64,000 bases of DNA from Haliclona indistincta (GCA_964017065.1 OZ024787.1:2064658-2128657), one strand, 5' to 3'. Shown: positions 24,874 to 36,889, numbered from the stretch's first letter. Notes: generated by a model not told the origin, from the sequence alone. A program made the numbers and translations.

Positions 24874-24954
24874 TAGTCTGGCCGCTGCCCCTCCCCGCCT
24901 ATCGAGTGGGTGGTGCACCCACTCAATAGGCGGGGAGGGGCAGCGGCCAGACTA
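24874..24954. repeat. 81-bp palindrome
   Basis: TAGTCTGGCCGCTGCCCC and its complement enclose a GTGGGTGGTGCACCCAC centre. The TAGTCTGG ends resemble the MITE at 13344. No clean target duplication is seen. Confidence 0.7.
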
Positions 24955-25825
24955 ACTACGCCCTGAGACTGCAGCGCGCGCTGTATGCAAGCAGCCCCGC
25001 CAATTTATAGACCCTGCCCAGCCTTTAAACGTGTGTACTGAACAGTGAATCATTTTGTGCAGAAAATTTCTGACGAAGTAGTGAACAATCTACTACAACT
25101 GTGCAGAAAAGCAGTAATTTCAACTCTCACTAATACAGCTCACAAACTACGAGGAGTCTGGTTTACCCGTGGGGCACGAGATAAACTAGCTACGACTGTG
25201 CGGAAACTTCCTGGTAGCAATTTCTACTCTCAATAATACAGCTTCACCAAGGAACCTGGTCTTATCCTCGAGGTAACCTTTTTACAGTTGATATTTTTAT
25301 GGTGTGCATTGTTCCATCGGTACACAAGTACAGTGAAACCAACTAGCTCACAATAGCTTAGAATTGAGAGAATAATTATACACTACACTGCAAAATAGTA
25401 TTTCTGCTTTAACGGGCCATTTGTTACTAGAGATTTGTAGTGAGTAAAATAAATCAGCCATGTAGCATTAAAATTAATATTGTGCTTTTACATGGAATAC
25501 ATGAGTGTGTTATGGCTATGAGCAATCATGTGGAAGCAAAACTAACTGAGCTGAACAAGAATCCTCGAAATATGATAGTATAAAATTCCATGCAACAAAT
25601 GACTTGTTAAAACACATAACTGTTATTGCAACACTATAAGTTAAATAGGTGTAAAATTCACCAACAGATTGATTTGCTCTTTGCTATAAGCTTTGATCTT
25701 GGAATAACACTTTCTAGAATGTTTCAAATACCGCAATGTACAAAGCCTATTGATGCTAGACAGAGAAAATTATCAATGGATGAATGGCAGTGATGCGTAC
25801 TTGTGGACCTGTGCATAATTAGGGA
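24955..25825. other. Intergenic stretch
   Basis: Contains an imperfect duplication of a GTGCAGAAA-containing segment (25040-25240) and otherwise AT-rich unique sequence. No gene can be supported. Confidence 0.4.
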
Positions 25826-27456
25826 GACACGGTAGTGTCTCCCTATGTAGGGTTGAACGAGAAAACAAGATGGCGGCTACATACAATGTATTAGCGTTCA
25901 AACGCTGATATTTCGCCTGGTGATGAATTTTATACGTCCAAAGACACTTAAATCTGCTCTCTGGCGTTGCCCCATCTTACAGTAGCAAGGAGATTGCTCG
26001 AAATTGTTGCTAAAGAGACGAACCTGGAAACGGTGAAAATCGACTTTCGTCATCTTCGTCTTCTTCTTCTTCTTCTTCTTTCTTTCTTCAACTCGCCTAG
26101 CGTCTTTACGCGAGCAGTGACGAGACCAAAACACCCACGAACATTCGTGAAATTCTCTTGGCAGGTGCCTTTTGAACATTGTTTTTAGCGAAACGGCGAT
26201 CTAAATTCCGCGAGTTCTCGATCGTGATCCATTGTCAGCTAAGTGTTAGACGCCATTATTGTGATTGCGCAACACGCGCGCACGTGACCAAGCAGTGGCT
26301 AGCGCACGTGACCAAGCACTAGCTTGAGTATCGCCATGCCGTATGGATCATGGAGAACACATTTTTGTCTGGAGTCTACGAATAAGGGCAAGCTCGTGTA
26401 GGATCGCCATTCTGTGCTTGCCAGATAATTATAACCGGCGTACAGGTCTACAAATAAGAGTGGGCGGGGCTCGTATGCACTGCATGCATGAATGCGTAGG
26501 TGAGCTGATATGTACCACACAACAAATATTTTTAGCTACAAGTTCAAAATTGTTAATAATAAAGAAAAGCCATCAACAACAGGAAAACTAAACCAATGGT
26601 GGAAACCATGACAAAGACGACTCAGTACATGCATTATATTGAAATGCACTTCACTGAAAATGAAAAAAGACACAAACAAGAAAATAAAAAAGATTTCTAT
26701 TTAAATCAAAAGGATGTAGGGTTGTGAAATCTACCACTGGTCCACAATGTAATCTAACAAGCTAGAAACAAGCATGGAATGGTAACACGATTGACTTGCT
26801 AACAGACCATAGATCCCTACATCAGTGGCTGTACATTAGATCAATAATTATTTTGTCACAAGCTGAATCCAATTCAATTTAATGCATGTCTGGTGTCAGT
26901 CAACAGCAACTAGCTGAATTAGCTATAGCGAACCACAGCAGGTCAATCGTGTTACCATTCCATGCTTGTTTCTTGTTAGATTACATTGTGGACCAGTAGT
27001 CTCGCTCGCCAGACCCAACCCAAGGGAAGGGTCTGGTAAAACGTTATAGAACCAGTTGTGCCACAGGAATGTGAAATATGCACCGTAGCCATGGTAACGT
27101 GCACTAGTACGTACGCGCGCACTGCATTGAGACCGTACGAGACAAGAGTATACACGAGCCATGGGCCTTGGCAGTGCTTTTTAACCTTCGTCTCCATTGA
27201 ACTAGCTGGTCGGTCTACCGTGGTGCTCACGGCGTACGTCCTACTCGACATGGCTACTCGTTAGTACTCGTGCGATACGTGACATCGCAATTTGATTGGC
27301 TTGCCCGATTTCATGGCAAGGGGCACAACTCGTTCAATAGCGTTTTACCAGACCCTTCCCTTGGGTTGGGTCTGGCGCGCGAGACTAGTGGACCAGTGGT
27401 AGATTTCACAACCCTACATCCTTTTGATTCGATAGAAATCTTTTTTATTTTCTTTA
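25826..27456 (+). mobile_element. Second copy of foldback family X, with a nested MITE
   Basis: Has the same architecture as 10542-11767 in opposite orientation: hairpin end TTAGGGAGACACGG (25827), ACAAGATGGCGGCTAC body, (TTC)n tract at about 26060, then foldback arms at 26690-26820 and 26937-27456. The second arm is split by the 391-bp MITE at 26997-27387. No protein-coding gene. Confidence 0.75.
26997..27387. mobile_element. 391-bp TIR element with 9-bp target duplication, nested in family X
   Basis: The ends TAGTCTCGC and GCGAGACTA enclose inner inverted repeats around CCCAAGGGAAGGGTCTGG. The flanks GTGGACCAG are duplicated (26988-26996 and 27388-27396). The opposite foldback arm (26690-26820) and the copy at 10.8 kb show the uninterrupted sequence. 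It is of the same TAGTC/9-bp type as 13344 and 13789. Confidence 0.88.
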
Positions 27457-28035
27457 GCTAACTATGATCGTGAGATTCTACCAGCCTTGCTTGTATGTTT
27501 AGTGGAAACATGTTGTTCCTGACTGTACTATCGCATTGTTCATGAATAACTTTAGATAAATTTTCTAGCCAATTTTTCTCACTACAAATCAAGTCATTTG
27601 GTGAACCCCCTTTCTCCAAGTTACTAGGTGACGAATGCATGTGTGCATAAGTAAAATTAATTGTTTCTCTTCAACACCAGCAATAATATTTTCATGGAAA
27701 TACCGCAATAATGTAGATTGCTTATTAACACAAAGCGTACTTTGAACAAGAGCATTATATAAAGCAACTCTCAAATGATAGAATATAGCGGCTGCAGCTA
27801 TGAACTCTTGTCATTGTCCGTCTTCTTTTGTTGAACTAAAAGCAAACTTGAAATTGACAAGGATTGCTTACCTTTCATACACGTTCATTAGCTCTATGAC
27901 ATATTTTTATAGGAGTTGTTTCCTGGAATTACTATGTAATTGGCTCATAAAATGAGCAGTACAAACCTGAATACATGTAGCTAAGACATCTTGAGGGACG
28001 TTAAATTATTTGTATTTCCATCCAGGTTCACGACT
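27457..28035. other. 5' flank of copy C
   Basis: Presumed promoter region of copy C. A short AT-rich stretch, TATAAAGC at about 27757, could be a TATA-like signal, but this is weak. No gene is seen. Confidence 0.3.
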
Positions 28036-31000
28036 ATGGGTGTAATCACCCAAGCAACATTTCTCTTACTGCTTCTGTCACGCAGTTGCTATTGTAGTGC
28101 TCAGACGTTTATCTATGTGGACAACAGCAGCCAGACTGGTGTCAATGACTCCTCCTGCTGGAAGGGAGGCTACTCCAATCCCTGCCTCTCCCTCAACCTG
28201 GCCCTCAAAGGAGCCCAGCACTACAACCACTCCATCACCATCCTCCTCCAACCAGGACAACACCAGCTGCACCATGGCAGTGAGATTCAGCTCAGAAACA
28301 TGTCCCAGCTAGCTATTGTGGGTAATACCAGTAGTGAAGGTGAGGTAGTCATCAAGTGTCAGCCATTATCTGGTCTAGCATTCTTTCGATCAAACAATAT
28401 CTCAATGAAAAATTTGAAAATAGTTAATTGTGGGGCATTACAGACCAACTTCAGCAAACATGCTAAAAATAATGTGCAATCTGCAATATTTGTCAATACT
28501 TGCAACAATATACAACTCATCAATGTTGATGTTATTAATTCCAATGGTACTGGCATTGCTTTATATAATCCATCGGGTGTGGTTCACTTGGATATGTGCA
28601 ATTTTATCAACAATAGCTTGCCATCAGTTGACCCACCAGCCATAGGAGGAGGAGGGCTAGTAATAGTGGCTGATGATGTCACTGCAAACTATGACTGCAT
28701 GGTCATGAGTTCCACCTTTCTTAATAATACTGCTAAGAGCAGGCGCTTGTCAATCTTGTCCCAAGCTAGCAATCCCAGTCAATACTTTGGTCTTGGAGGA
28801 GGCATCACGATAGTGTTTAGAGAAGGAACTGTTAACAATACTGTGCAACTCGCTGGAGTAAGACTTGAAAACAACATCGCTCAGTTTGGAGGTGGTCTTT
28901 ATTTAGCGTTCTTCGATAGTGCAAGTGGTAATTATGTTACCATAGATGGGGTAGAGGTGATAAACAATACTGCAATGCTTGAAGTAGGTATATTGCTGCC
29001 ATTTGCCAGTGGTGGAGGTATCTCGATTGATTTTGCTTCTTCTGAAATTGATTTTCCATTCAACAATACAGTTGAAATGCTAAACAGCAGATTCCTATCA
29101 AATACAGCTCTGCTAGGTGGTGGTATTGCTGTTGATGTAGTCTATGATGGTTATGGGTGTGTCAATGCTGATAACAAACTACTCATTGAGTATTGTAGTT
29201 TTGATAACAATGAAGGTTATCATGGATCGTCAGCTTACTTTTCAGGTACTAGCAAGGACTGTCGAGCTCTTTTGAACTTCACAACGCTTAGCTTCACTAA
29301 CTTCACTAGAGGTCATTGTGAACATGTAAATGATCTGATACCTTGCTTGGGTAGTGTATTTTTGAGATTTTTTCCATTAATAATGAGAAATGCAATTTTG
29401 TTTTCTGAAAATTCTTACTCAGCGATGAGCCTTATTTCTTCATCAATTCAGCTTTTACCATCAACTCAACTGCTGTTTCTCAGCAACAGTGGTTTCAATG
29501 GAGCAGCTCTTCATATTGTAGACTGTAGCTCAGTTATTGTCAATGATAATACAAGCCTTTACTTTGAGAACAACGCTGCCAGTAATTATGGTGGTGCCAT
29601 CTATTCTGAAGCATGTACTCAAACTATAGAATATTGCTTTATCAGACACAGCAACTCAGCTCTTGATCCTGATCAATGGAAAATGGATGCTTCATTTAGT
29701 GAAAACCAAGCAAACCGTCTTGGTGATTCCATCTACATAGACTCACTACAATCTTGTGTTTGGCCTAATCATAGCAAAAGCATGACGTTTTGTTGGAAAG
29801 GATGGTCTTATGGAGAGATGGGTAGTTGTGTTAACCAATTGAGAACTGGTCCAGCATACTTAGTTAACTATGGCCCCATCAAGTACACAGTCTATCCTGG
29901 AGAGTGTATTAATTTGGAATATTTCGCTGTATTTGATGAATATTACAATTATATAACAGATGAGACTAATCTTCAAGTTAATGTGTTATCTGGTCCTATA
30001 CATACAATCACATATAGTGATCCAAATTGTATGTGTAATTATTATTATCCTATAAATCCTGATTCTTGCTCTAATATACCTGCATATAGTAGACGATGCG
30101 TACGTGGTGAAATTGCTATCCAATCATTAGATTGCTATAGTGACTATTCTAGTCATAGTTCACAAGTATTGATTCATCCTCCACATCAGTCATATGGAAT
30201 TGTTTTAGACTTAATATTCAAGACATGTGATAATGGAAGTGTGTGCACGAACACTTCAGATCATCCTGGATTATGTTATAGACAAGAATCAGCATTTATT
30301 TCATACAAAGCTGCTTGTAATGGAACTAACAACTACAATTGCCATCTACAAACTATATGTGGAAATTGTGTTGCCGATAGTAACCAAACGTCTGGCATAG
30401 TTATCAATGAACCTTTTTTTTCCTGTGTGTCCTGTGAAAATGCATCAGGAGTAGGCTATTTCTTGATTCAAATCATACTGGTTATTATCATGATGACAAT
30501 ACTAGCAGTTCTTCATATCAATATCACTAATGGTAATCTCAATGCCTACATTTTGTTTAGTCAGATGGTGACACTGCAATTTCCAGGACTTGGATATTCA
30601 GCTTGGTTTCTAAATTATGATAATTTTAGTCTTTTGATTACTAGATACACTGCTATTCCTCTCACAGTGTACAGTATTTGGAATCTCAATTTCCTAACTC
30701 TCATTCCTGATCCTTTCTGTATTCCTGGCATTCGTACTGCAGTAGGTGTTATTCTTCTCCAGTATGTGACAGCTGCCTGTCCTCTGTTGTTCATTATAGT
30801 CTCATACACTTGGATCCAGTGCTACAATAATGGCTACAAGCTTGTTGTATACACTACTAGACCAGTCCATCGACTACTGGCTCGCTTCTGGCAAAAATTC
30901 AAAATACAACCATCACTAATTGACACATATGCTGGTCTGCTCCTACTGGCATACATGAGGTTCTTGGCTGTCTCAGTTAAGCTACTGATGCTCATTACAT

Positions 31001-31765
31001 TTGATGGTGTATTTGGATCTTCTCAAGTAGCTCCAGTTCCTCTTGTTATCATTCCTATATTGTGTCTACTGGTGTTTGTTATTCTACCAATGGCAATTCT
31101 CTTGTTGTATCCATTCAAGATATTCCAGCGATGTCTAACATGTTGTAGGTTAGACAGGCCAGGTCTACATGCTCTAATGGATGCTTATCAAGGCTGCTTC
31201 AAGAACAGTGCTACTGATGGTAGTGAGAGAAGGTACTTTGTTGGGCTATATCTTTTGTTTCGGTTTTTTTATGTTAGTATTTTGGTGTTTTCTCTTAATC
31301 CTGTTTTTATCAGCAGTTGGATACAAGAAATTTATTGGATTCTTGCATTACCATCTTCTGCAGCATGTCTGCATGAGTTTTGTATTCGCAGGACTTGTAT
31401 TATTACTGCAACCTTATAAAAAAGTTTCTCACAACATAATTGACTTCTTAACCTTGTTCTGGATGTCAGTTATAGGAGCTATGGCAATATTAACCTTTTT
31501 TGAGACATTAATTTTGATTCTACCTTTTCTTGTTTTGTTATGTTATCTCATCTATCGAGTGATCAAGTACTGTTGTTGCTGTGCTACACGAAATATGCAC
31601 AATTCATCACGTGACGATGCGGACATTCCCTATGCTCCATTGCAACAACAACAACAACCTCTTGTTCCTCTTACAACCTCAGTAGTTGCACTAAGTGACT
31701 ATGATGAAGATGAAGAATATCCTGATCGTATGGTTCATCCAGATGGATATAATGCAAAAGATTAG
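28036..31765 (+). CDS. Copy C: beta-helix ectodomain / multi-TM membrane protein, best preserved copy
   Basis: Starting at the Met aligned with copies A and B (28036, MGVITQATF with a hydrophobic run), the frame is open to 31419. Order: signal peptide (1 to about 22); N-glycosylated ectodomain with beta-helix repeats of the FxxN...GG[AI] type (about 25-600); Cys-rich region with CNY/CGNC motifs (about 600-800); then about nine or ten membrane segments from residue 806. A 4-bp insertion (GCAT, 31371-31374) shifts the frame; the last two or three helices and the tail with DYDEDEEYPDR...DGYN lie in the frame ending at 31765. The membrane module contains LxALMDAYQGCFK between helices, a string I associate with other large invertebrate membrane proteins but cannot name. 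Function is unknown; a surface receptor or adhesion protein is inference. Confidence 0.8.
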
Positions 31766-32956
31766 ACATTCGAATGTGTGAAGTAAACTTTTTGTAGATG
31801 TTTAGTAGCTCTCTATTTTGTACCAGTATAGACTAGCCCCCTCGGTTATTTACAAGAACTAGCTAATTTCTGCAGTTTAAATAATTTATTATTTTGTACA
31901 TTATTTTACCGGTGTGGATAAATTTTTATAATTTGTCCACATGCACCGGTAAATTATTTAATTGATTTAACTTTCCTGAACTCCAATATTTCATGTTTGA
32001 GTCGAGTCTCAGAATATAAAATATTGTACAGAATGCTTTTATCTTATTCCTGGTACTCGATTTTTAATTAAAATTTGGATAAGACCAAGTGTATGGGTGT
32101 GGTCTGCACAACACTTTACAGGAAGTAAGTAAAGTTACGTGCTCGCTTATGAATGTGTGTGTTTGCGTCTAGGAGGGCTGAGGGTGAGTGTGCATCCTAC
32201 AAGCATGTTAATAATATTATCATAATTATGTGCACACACTCTTCCTGCCTTTAAAACTTAATTACACGCATGCACACATACACTATACAGTGCACAACTC
32301 ATACATGTAGCAAAGCAATCCACAAGGGCCACATGTGCGAGCCAGGGTACCTGTATGGTAAACAGGTACTATGCACAGTACTACATACACAACCTTAAAC
32401 CTCCTGAGGAACTTGCAAGAGGACCAACAGCGTGCCTCTAGTCTTACTGCAGGTGTGCCACCCCAACATTAGTAGATGATGATCATGCAACACATACAGT
32501 CGGTCATGTTATGTCCGGACTAATTGCTCTCCAGTACATGTATAATTAAGACCGGAATAGGTGGGGTGGAAGCACACAGAGTAATAGGAGGAGTGTGAGC
32601 TAACATAGGAAGGAAGAGGAGGAGGAAGAGTGTGTGCACATAATGTGTGACGATGGTGTTATAATTATGACATGCTAGTGATGAGATGAATAATTAAATT
32701 TCTTTAGTGTAAACATGTAGCCGTCTTCAAAGTGTGTAATACACCGTAAGTAAAAATGGATATGCACGCATCATGATGCATGGTCCTGGTAGTCAATTGT
32801 TTTGGATCTCCATTTCACACTCTAAATTAACCATTTAATTGCCAGACTTGATTGCATGCTGCCTAGCTCATTGTCCCAATGACTGCACTGTACTCGTCGA
32901 CTCGTGGATATGGACAGTGCTCGTTGATTTGAGGACTTCTCTATAAAATTACTATC
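31766..32956. other. Intergenic stretch between copy C and the LTR element
   Basis: The first 150 bases resemble the 3' flanks of copies A and B. A small inverted repeat, ACCGGTG...CACCGGT, occurs at about 31908-31950. No gene is seen. Confidence 0.45.
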
Positions 32957-33171
32957 TGTAACAGTGTCGTCGGAACCTGTCTAGTCCTGTTCCTGTATTG
33001 TGGTGTATGTGACTGTGATTGAACTTGTGAACTGATGTATTGTGATTGTTGTAGAATAATGGACCTCTGTGTTTGTTCGTTGCTGTGTTTTGCACGGCCT
33101 CCTGTGTGTTTGTATATAAATGTGCGTGTGATGATTTGAAAGAGAGTATTTTTTGGAAGAACTAGTTTACA
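32957..33171 (+). repeat. 5' LTR
   Basis: Appears identical to 35269-35483; TG...CA termini. Confidence 0.92.
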
Positions 33172-33249
33172 TTGGAGGTTCGACCGAGATCCTAAACTCT
33201 CAGGAACGAGTGGAAGCAGTGACTGTCCAGGAGCCCCAAAGCCCCGAGG

Positions 33250-35229
33250 ATGGCGGAGGGGTCAGAGTCCAGCGGTCACTGTGGAGCTCACGGAGCTATC
33301 CATCGTTCAGAACTGTTGACGCCATGGAGAGCTGAAAGGTCAACTAAGACGGAGCTTCCCGAGGGACAGCTCTACTCATTGAACTCAGCCAGGTTGAAGC
33401 GACAACATTTGAAGCTTACGGCAGAAGCGTTGGGCCTCCCTGTTGGAGCTGGAGCCGAGGAGACTCGCCAACTCGTCGAAGGCCATCTCATAAGCATTGG
33501 CAAAGAACCAGGTCTTGTCCAAGTGCTCGTACAGGAGAGCAGACGAGTCACACAGAAACTACGACTCTACCTGGTAGACCAAGCGGGAGTATTTGCGGAG
33601 GCAGGTTCTACCGAGGAGTGTCCGCGTGAGTCCGGCGCCGTCAGTTCAGAGTTGGAGGAGATGCGTTCACAGTTGACGAACACACACGCTCAACTGAACG
33701 AGCTGCAGCGTCAACTTCACACTATTGTCGACTCTCACCAGGCAGAGTTACAAATGGAAAGAGAACGTGTTAACCCTTTAGGGCCTATAGCGGATTTAGC
33801 CGTCATAATTGACTCCACCTACTGCAGACGTCATAAATAGTGTGAAAAGTGCTCTAGAAAGGTCAAATAAAGTTTAATTGCAAAAGCTAACTTTACCTGA
33901 AAAAACCCACTGTTTTTCGCCGCGCCCTCCCCACTAAAATATATAGAACGGGGGGATTTTTAAAGGGGGGTGTCCCCCCTTTAACCCGGGGTTCGAAGGG
34001 GTGGAGCCCCTCGCCACTTTCGGCATTTTTGGGGCTTCAGGATGCCCGTAAATGCATACTTGGGCATAGAATATGGTCTAAACTATGCTGTTTGCTCACC
34101 AGGACACCACCAGGTTTTTGTATCAGTCACCAGGGCTAAACGAAGACCAAAATTGGCTGGAAAATGACGAGGTCGCAGCACTTAAGCGGCTTCAGTTCCG
34201 AATTGGGAGTGGCCAACTCAGAGTTTAGTACATGGTCGTAAACTTTGACATGCCAGGAAAAAACAGTGCTAGTTTGGAACAGCTAGCGTACTGCATGTTG
34301 TAGAAATCGCAAGACAAACTGTCAGTTTAGAGCAAGCCGAATTTTCGTCAAAATAATTCAGTCACTAAAGAGTTAAGCAGCTTTGGAAGCAAATGTGCGA
34401 CCGCGTGCAGAAGCTTGACTCCGCCCTCGCTGAGAAAGACGAGATAATTGAGGAGCTGAACCAACAGCTGGCTGGAGCTACTCGTGATCCCAGTCAGGAG
34501 AGAGTCAGAGTGCGAGATGCAGAAGAACATGCTGCTACCTATGGCAACCAGTGGGACCAGTACCTATCTGGAGTTCTTTGGGCGTATCGCAATACTCCAC
34601 ATGAAGCTACTCGGGAGAAGCCATCTTTCCTTCTCTTCGGAGTTGATTGTCGTTCTCCTACTGAAGCAGCCTATCTTCCGACTACTGTTTCTCCTGCAGT
34701 TCCTGTTTGTGACTATCGTGAAGAGCTCATCCGTTCTCTCAGTTCAGCCAGAGAGATAGCCTGCCAGAGTATCAGAGAAGCTCAACAACGATATAAGTCT
34801 CAGTATGACGAGCATTCACAACCTGTGAGCTACAAGTTAGGAGACTGGGTGTTGGTACGCTTCCCACAAGATGAGAGTGAACGTTTGCGAAAGTTATCAA
34901 GACAGTGGCATGGTCCCTACAGAGTGATCTCCATTGATGACCCTGACATAATTCTCTCCAAGATTTATTATCCCCAGCATGACCCGATCAAGGTGCATCA
35001 ATCCAGAGTGAAGCATTGTCCTCCAGACCTGTCAGCTGGTTCATTCTGGTATGGGTCGAGAAGATCAGGACCAGGCCGCCCACCCAAATGGACCGAAAAA
35101 CTTGTTCGACCGGACACTGATGCTGAAGAACTTGAAGTTCAACCAAATACTGCTAGCGACTCATCCGATGCTAACACTTCCTCTCGTCATCAGACAACTC
35201 ATCATTATGATCTAAGACCTCGCAAGTAG
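33250..35229 (+). CDS. gag-integrase fusion ORF of the LTR element, interrupted by a MITE
   Basis: The 5' part (33250-33770) encodes a gag-like protein with an LPVGAGAEETRQLVE segment and a coiled coil (about residues 135-175). The 3' part (34377-35229) continues the coiled coil. Then, after a junction near residues VRDAEEHAATYGNQW, it enters the end of a gypsy integrase core (AYRNTPHEATREKPSFLLFG) and the C-terminal GPY/F-type module (LGDWVLVRFP, WHGPYRV). The two halves are in the same phase across the single TTAA left after the intervening MITE (33774-34372), so the MITE arrived after the deletion that joined gag to integrase. The real start is uncertain. It is an old parasite gene without enzymatic domains, not a host gene. 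Confidence 0.8.
33774..34372. mobile_element. piggyBac-like MITE (TTAA target) inside the LTR element
   Basis: Flanked by TTAA at 33770-33773 and 34373-34376. The ends CCCTTTAGGG and CACTAAAGAG form imperfect terminal repeats typical of piggyBac-type elements. The interior has a GGGGGGTGTCCCCCC hairpin near 33970 and no coding capacity. Confidence 0.8.
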
Positions 35230-35268
35230 GGTTAACGCTCGGGACGAGCTTCTCCAAAGGAGGGAGTA

Positions 35269-35483
35269 TGTAACAGTGTCGTCGGAACCTGTCTAGTCCT
35301 GTTCCTGTATTGTGGTGTATGTGACTGTGATTGAACTTGTGAACTGATGTATTGTGATTGTTGTAGAATAATGGACCTCTGTGTTTGTTCGTTGCTGTGT
35401 TTTGCACGGCCTCCTGTGTGTTTGTATATAAATGTGCGTGTGATGATTTGAAAGAGAGTATTTTTTGGAAGAACTAGTTTACA
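35269..35483 (+). repeat. 3' LTR
   Basis: Appears identical to the 5' LTR. Confidence 0.92.
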
Positions 35484-36889
35484 TATCCATCACTAGTGCA
35501 GCCACTGATTAGCGCTAAACTACTTCGCGAGTGCAGACAAAAAGGCTTAGAATCAAATTTAACTTCTGGAATGCTCGGTTTACTCGTTGTTTTACAACCA
35601 CTGGATTACTCCTTGGAAGCCACGCCCACTAGTTTGGCTGTTTGCAGCTTGCGCGATCAAGTGACGAACGTCGGGTTACTGCAAGTTTGGTGATTGTGAT
35701 AGACAGGAGATGGCTCTACTCAACCAACGTGTTTATGTATTGAAATCGTGTTTACTTTGTGCACAAATTGCAATATCATGAGTTGCCGAACATAGATCGC
35801 TCGACCCCGGGGTCTTTGGAAAAGAATATTACCCGGACGGCAAGACGAGAGGTTTTCAATTGTAGCTCGTTGTAATGCTGAATATCAAGCCCGTAGACAG
35901 TGGGGGTTCGGTACGGTGGGTTCGGACGAACCGCCCAGACTACCCAACGGTCCGCTTGAAGTCTTCAAAAATAACTATACTGGTCACTTCCTACTCCACA
36001 AATCGCTGTTACAGTAAATACTAGTGTAGAATACTGCAGTAATACGGCTAGCTTCCTAGTTGCATGCACTGTACGCGATTGCTCTGTCGATTAACACGCC
36101 CTAATGAATAATTAATTAGTTAAAATATTGGCCGTTTCCCCAGTTTGCGCCGCAAACAAGAACCCCCCTCTCGAATTCCTGGCTACGCCCTTGACTGATG
36201 GATGAAGGTTTGACTTGCAATCCCGCCCTCATTCGTCTATCAGTCACCGTAGGACTGGTGTCCGAAAATCGATTACTTTTGCCGAACATCAATCGGCTAC
36301 CCACTTTCTTCGTCTACAGTGGACAAAGAAGCAGTTAAGAGCTTCAAATTTGCAATGCAGGCAGAAGAAGAGTTTGTCTATGAGTCGGTCAAGTTTGATC
36401 CGTGTAGCGTATTTGCAAGTGTACGTGCGAGTGTCCGATAATAGATGGTGGCCGAATATACATACATGTACTCTATCGAAAAATTGGATTCGTCTGTTTC
36501 TAGATAACTAAGCTGTCTAGCTGCATGCCAAGTCTAGTCGTGCTACAGTGTGCCCACAACGATATTGCCAATTTCTCAGTTGACGAAGCTGCTCGGCCAC
36601 TATAGGTATGCAGTACTTAGTGCACTTCGTGACGCACGTCGGTCTGCACCGTTTTTGTGCAGTCTTTGCTCCGACTTGATATACAATGCTTTGTTCAGCA
36701 AAACCAACATGCGCGGTGCTACGAGTGTTTCTTTCAAGCAATCATTTCTGCTTGCTTGTAACTAAAGTGTTTTATTTTTGTACCTTTATCGCACCGCAGT
36801 ATAATACTATCACATATCCAAAAGTATCCGGAGAATCTACCTAGCTATAAATATCCGGAAAGCCGCAGATTTAGTTATACGGAAGCAAG
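35484..36889. other. Intergenic stretch upstream of the JmjC gene
   Basis: No exon can be supported. A segment around 36140-36200 (CTCGAATTCCTGGCTACGCC) looks like a dispersed-repeat end. The last 100 bases are the presumed promoter and leader of the JmjC gene. Confidence 0.4.

Larger units (their letters stand above)
32957..35483 (+). mobile_element. Ty3/gypsy-type LTR retrotransposon, internally deleted
   Basis: Two LTRs of 215 bp (32957-33171 and 35269-35483) begin TGTAACAG and end TTTACA. I found no difference between them, so insertion is recent. TATC flanks both sides. A primer-binding-type site TGGAGGTTCGACCGAGATCC follows the left LTR (33173), and a purine tract AAAGGAGGGAG precedes the right one. 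The interior codes for a coiled-coil gag-like segment and the C-terminal part of an integrase. Protease, reverse transcriptase, RNase H and the integrase catalytic core are missing, so the element is non-autonomous. Confidence 0.92.

Noticed and set aside
4274..31765. Bacterial (chlamydial) contamination as source of the Pmp-like genes
   Set aside because: Copies lie among intron-containing animal-type genes and eukaryotic MITEs, with AT-rich flanks, no ribosome-binding sites and a membrane module unlike the Pmp autotransporter barrel.
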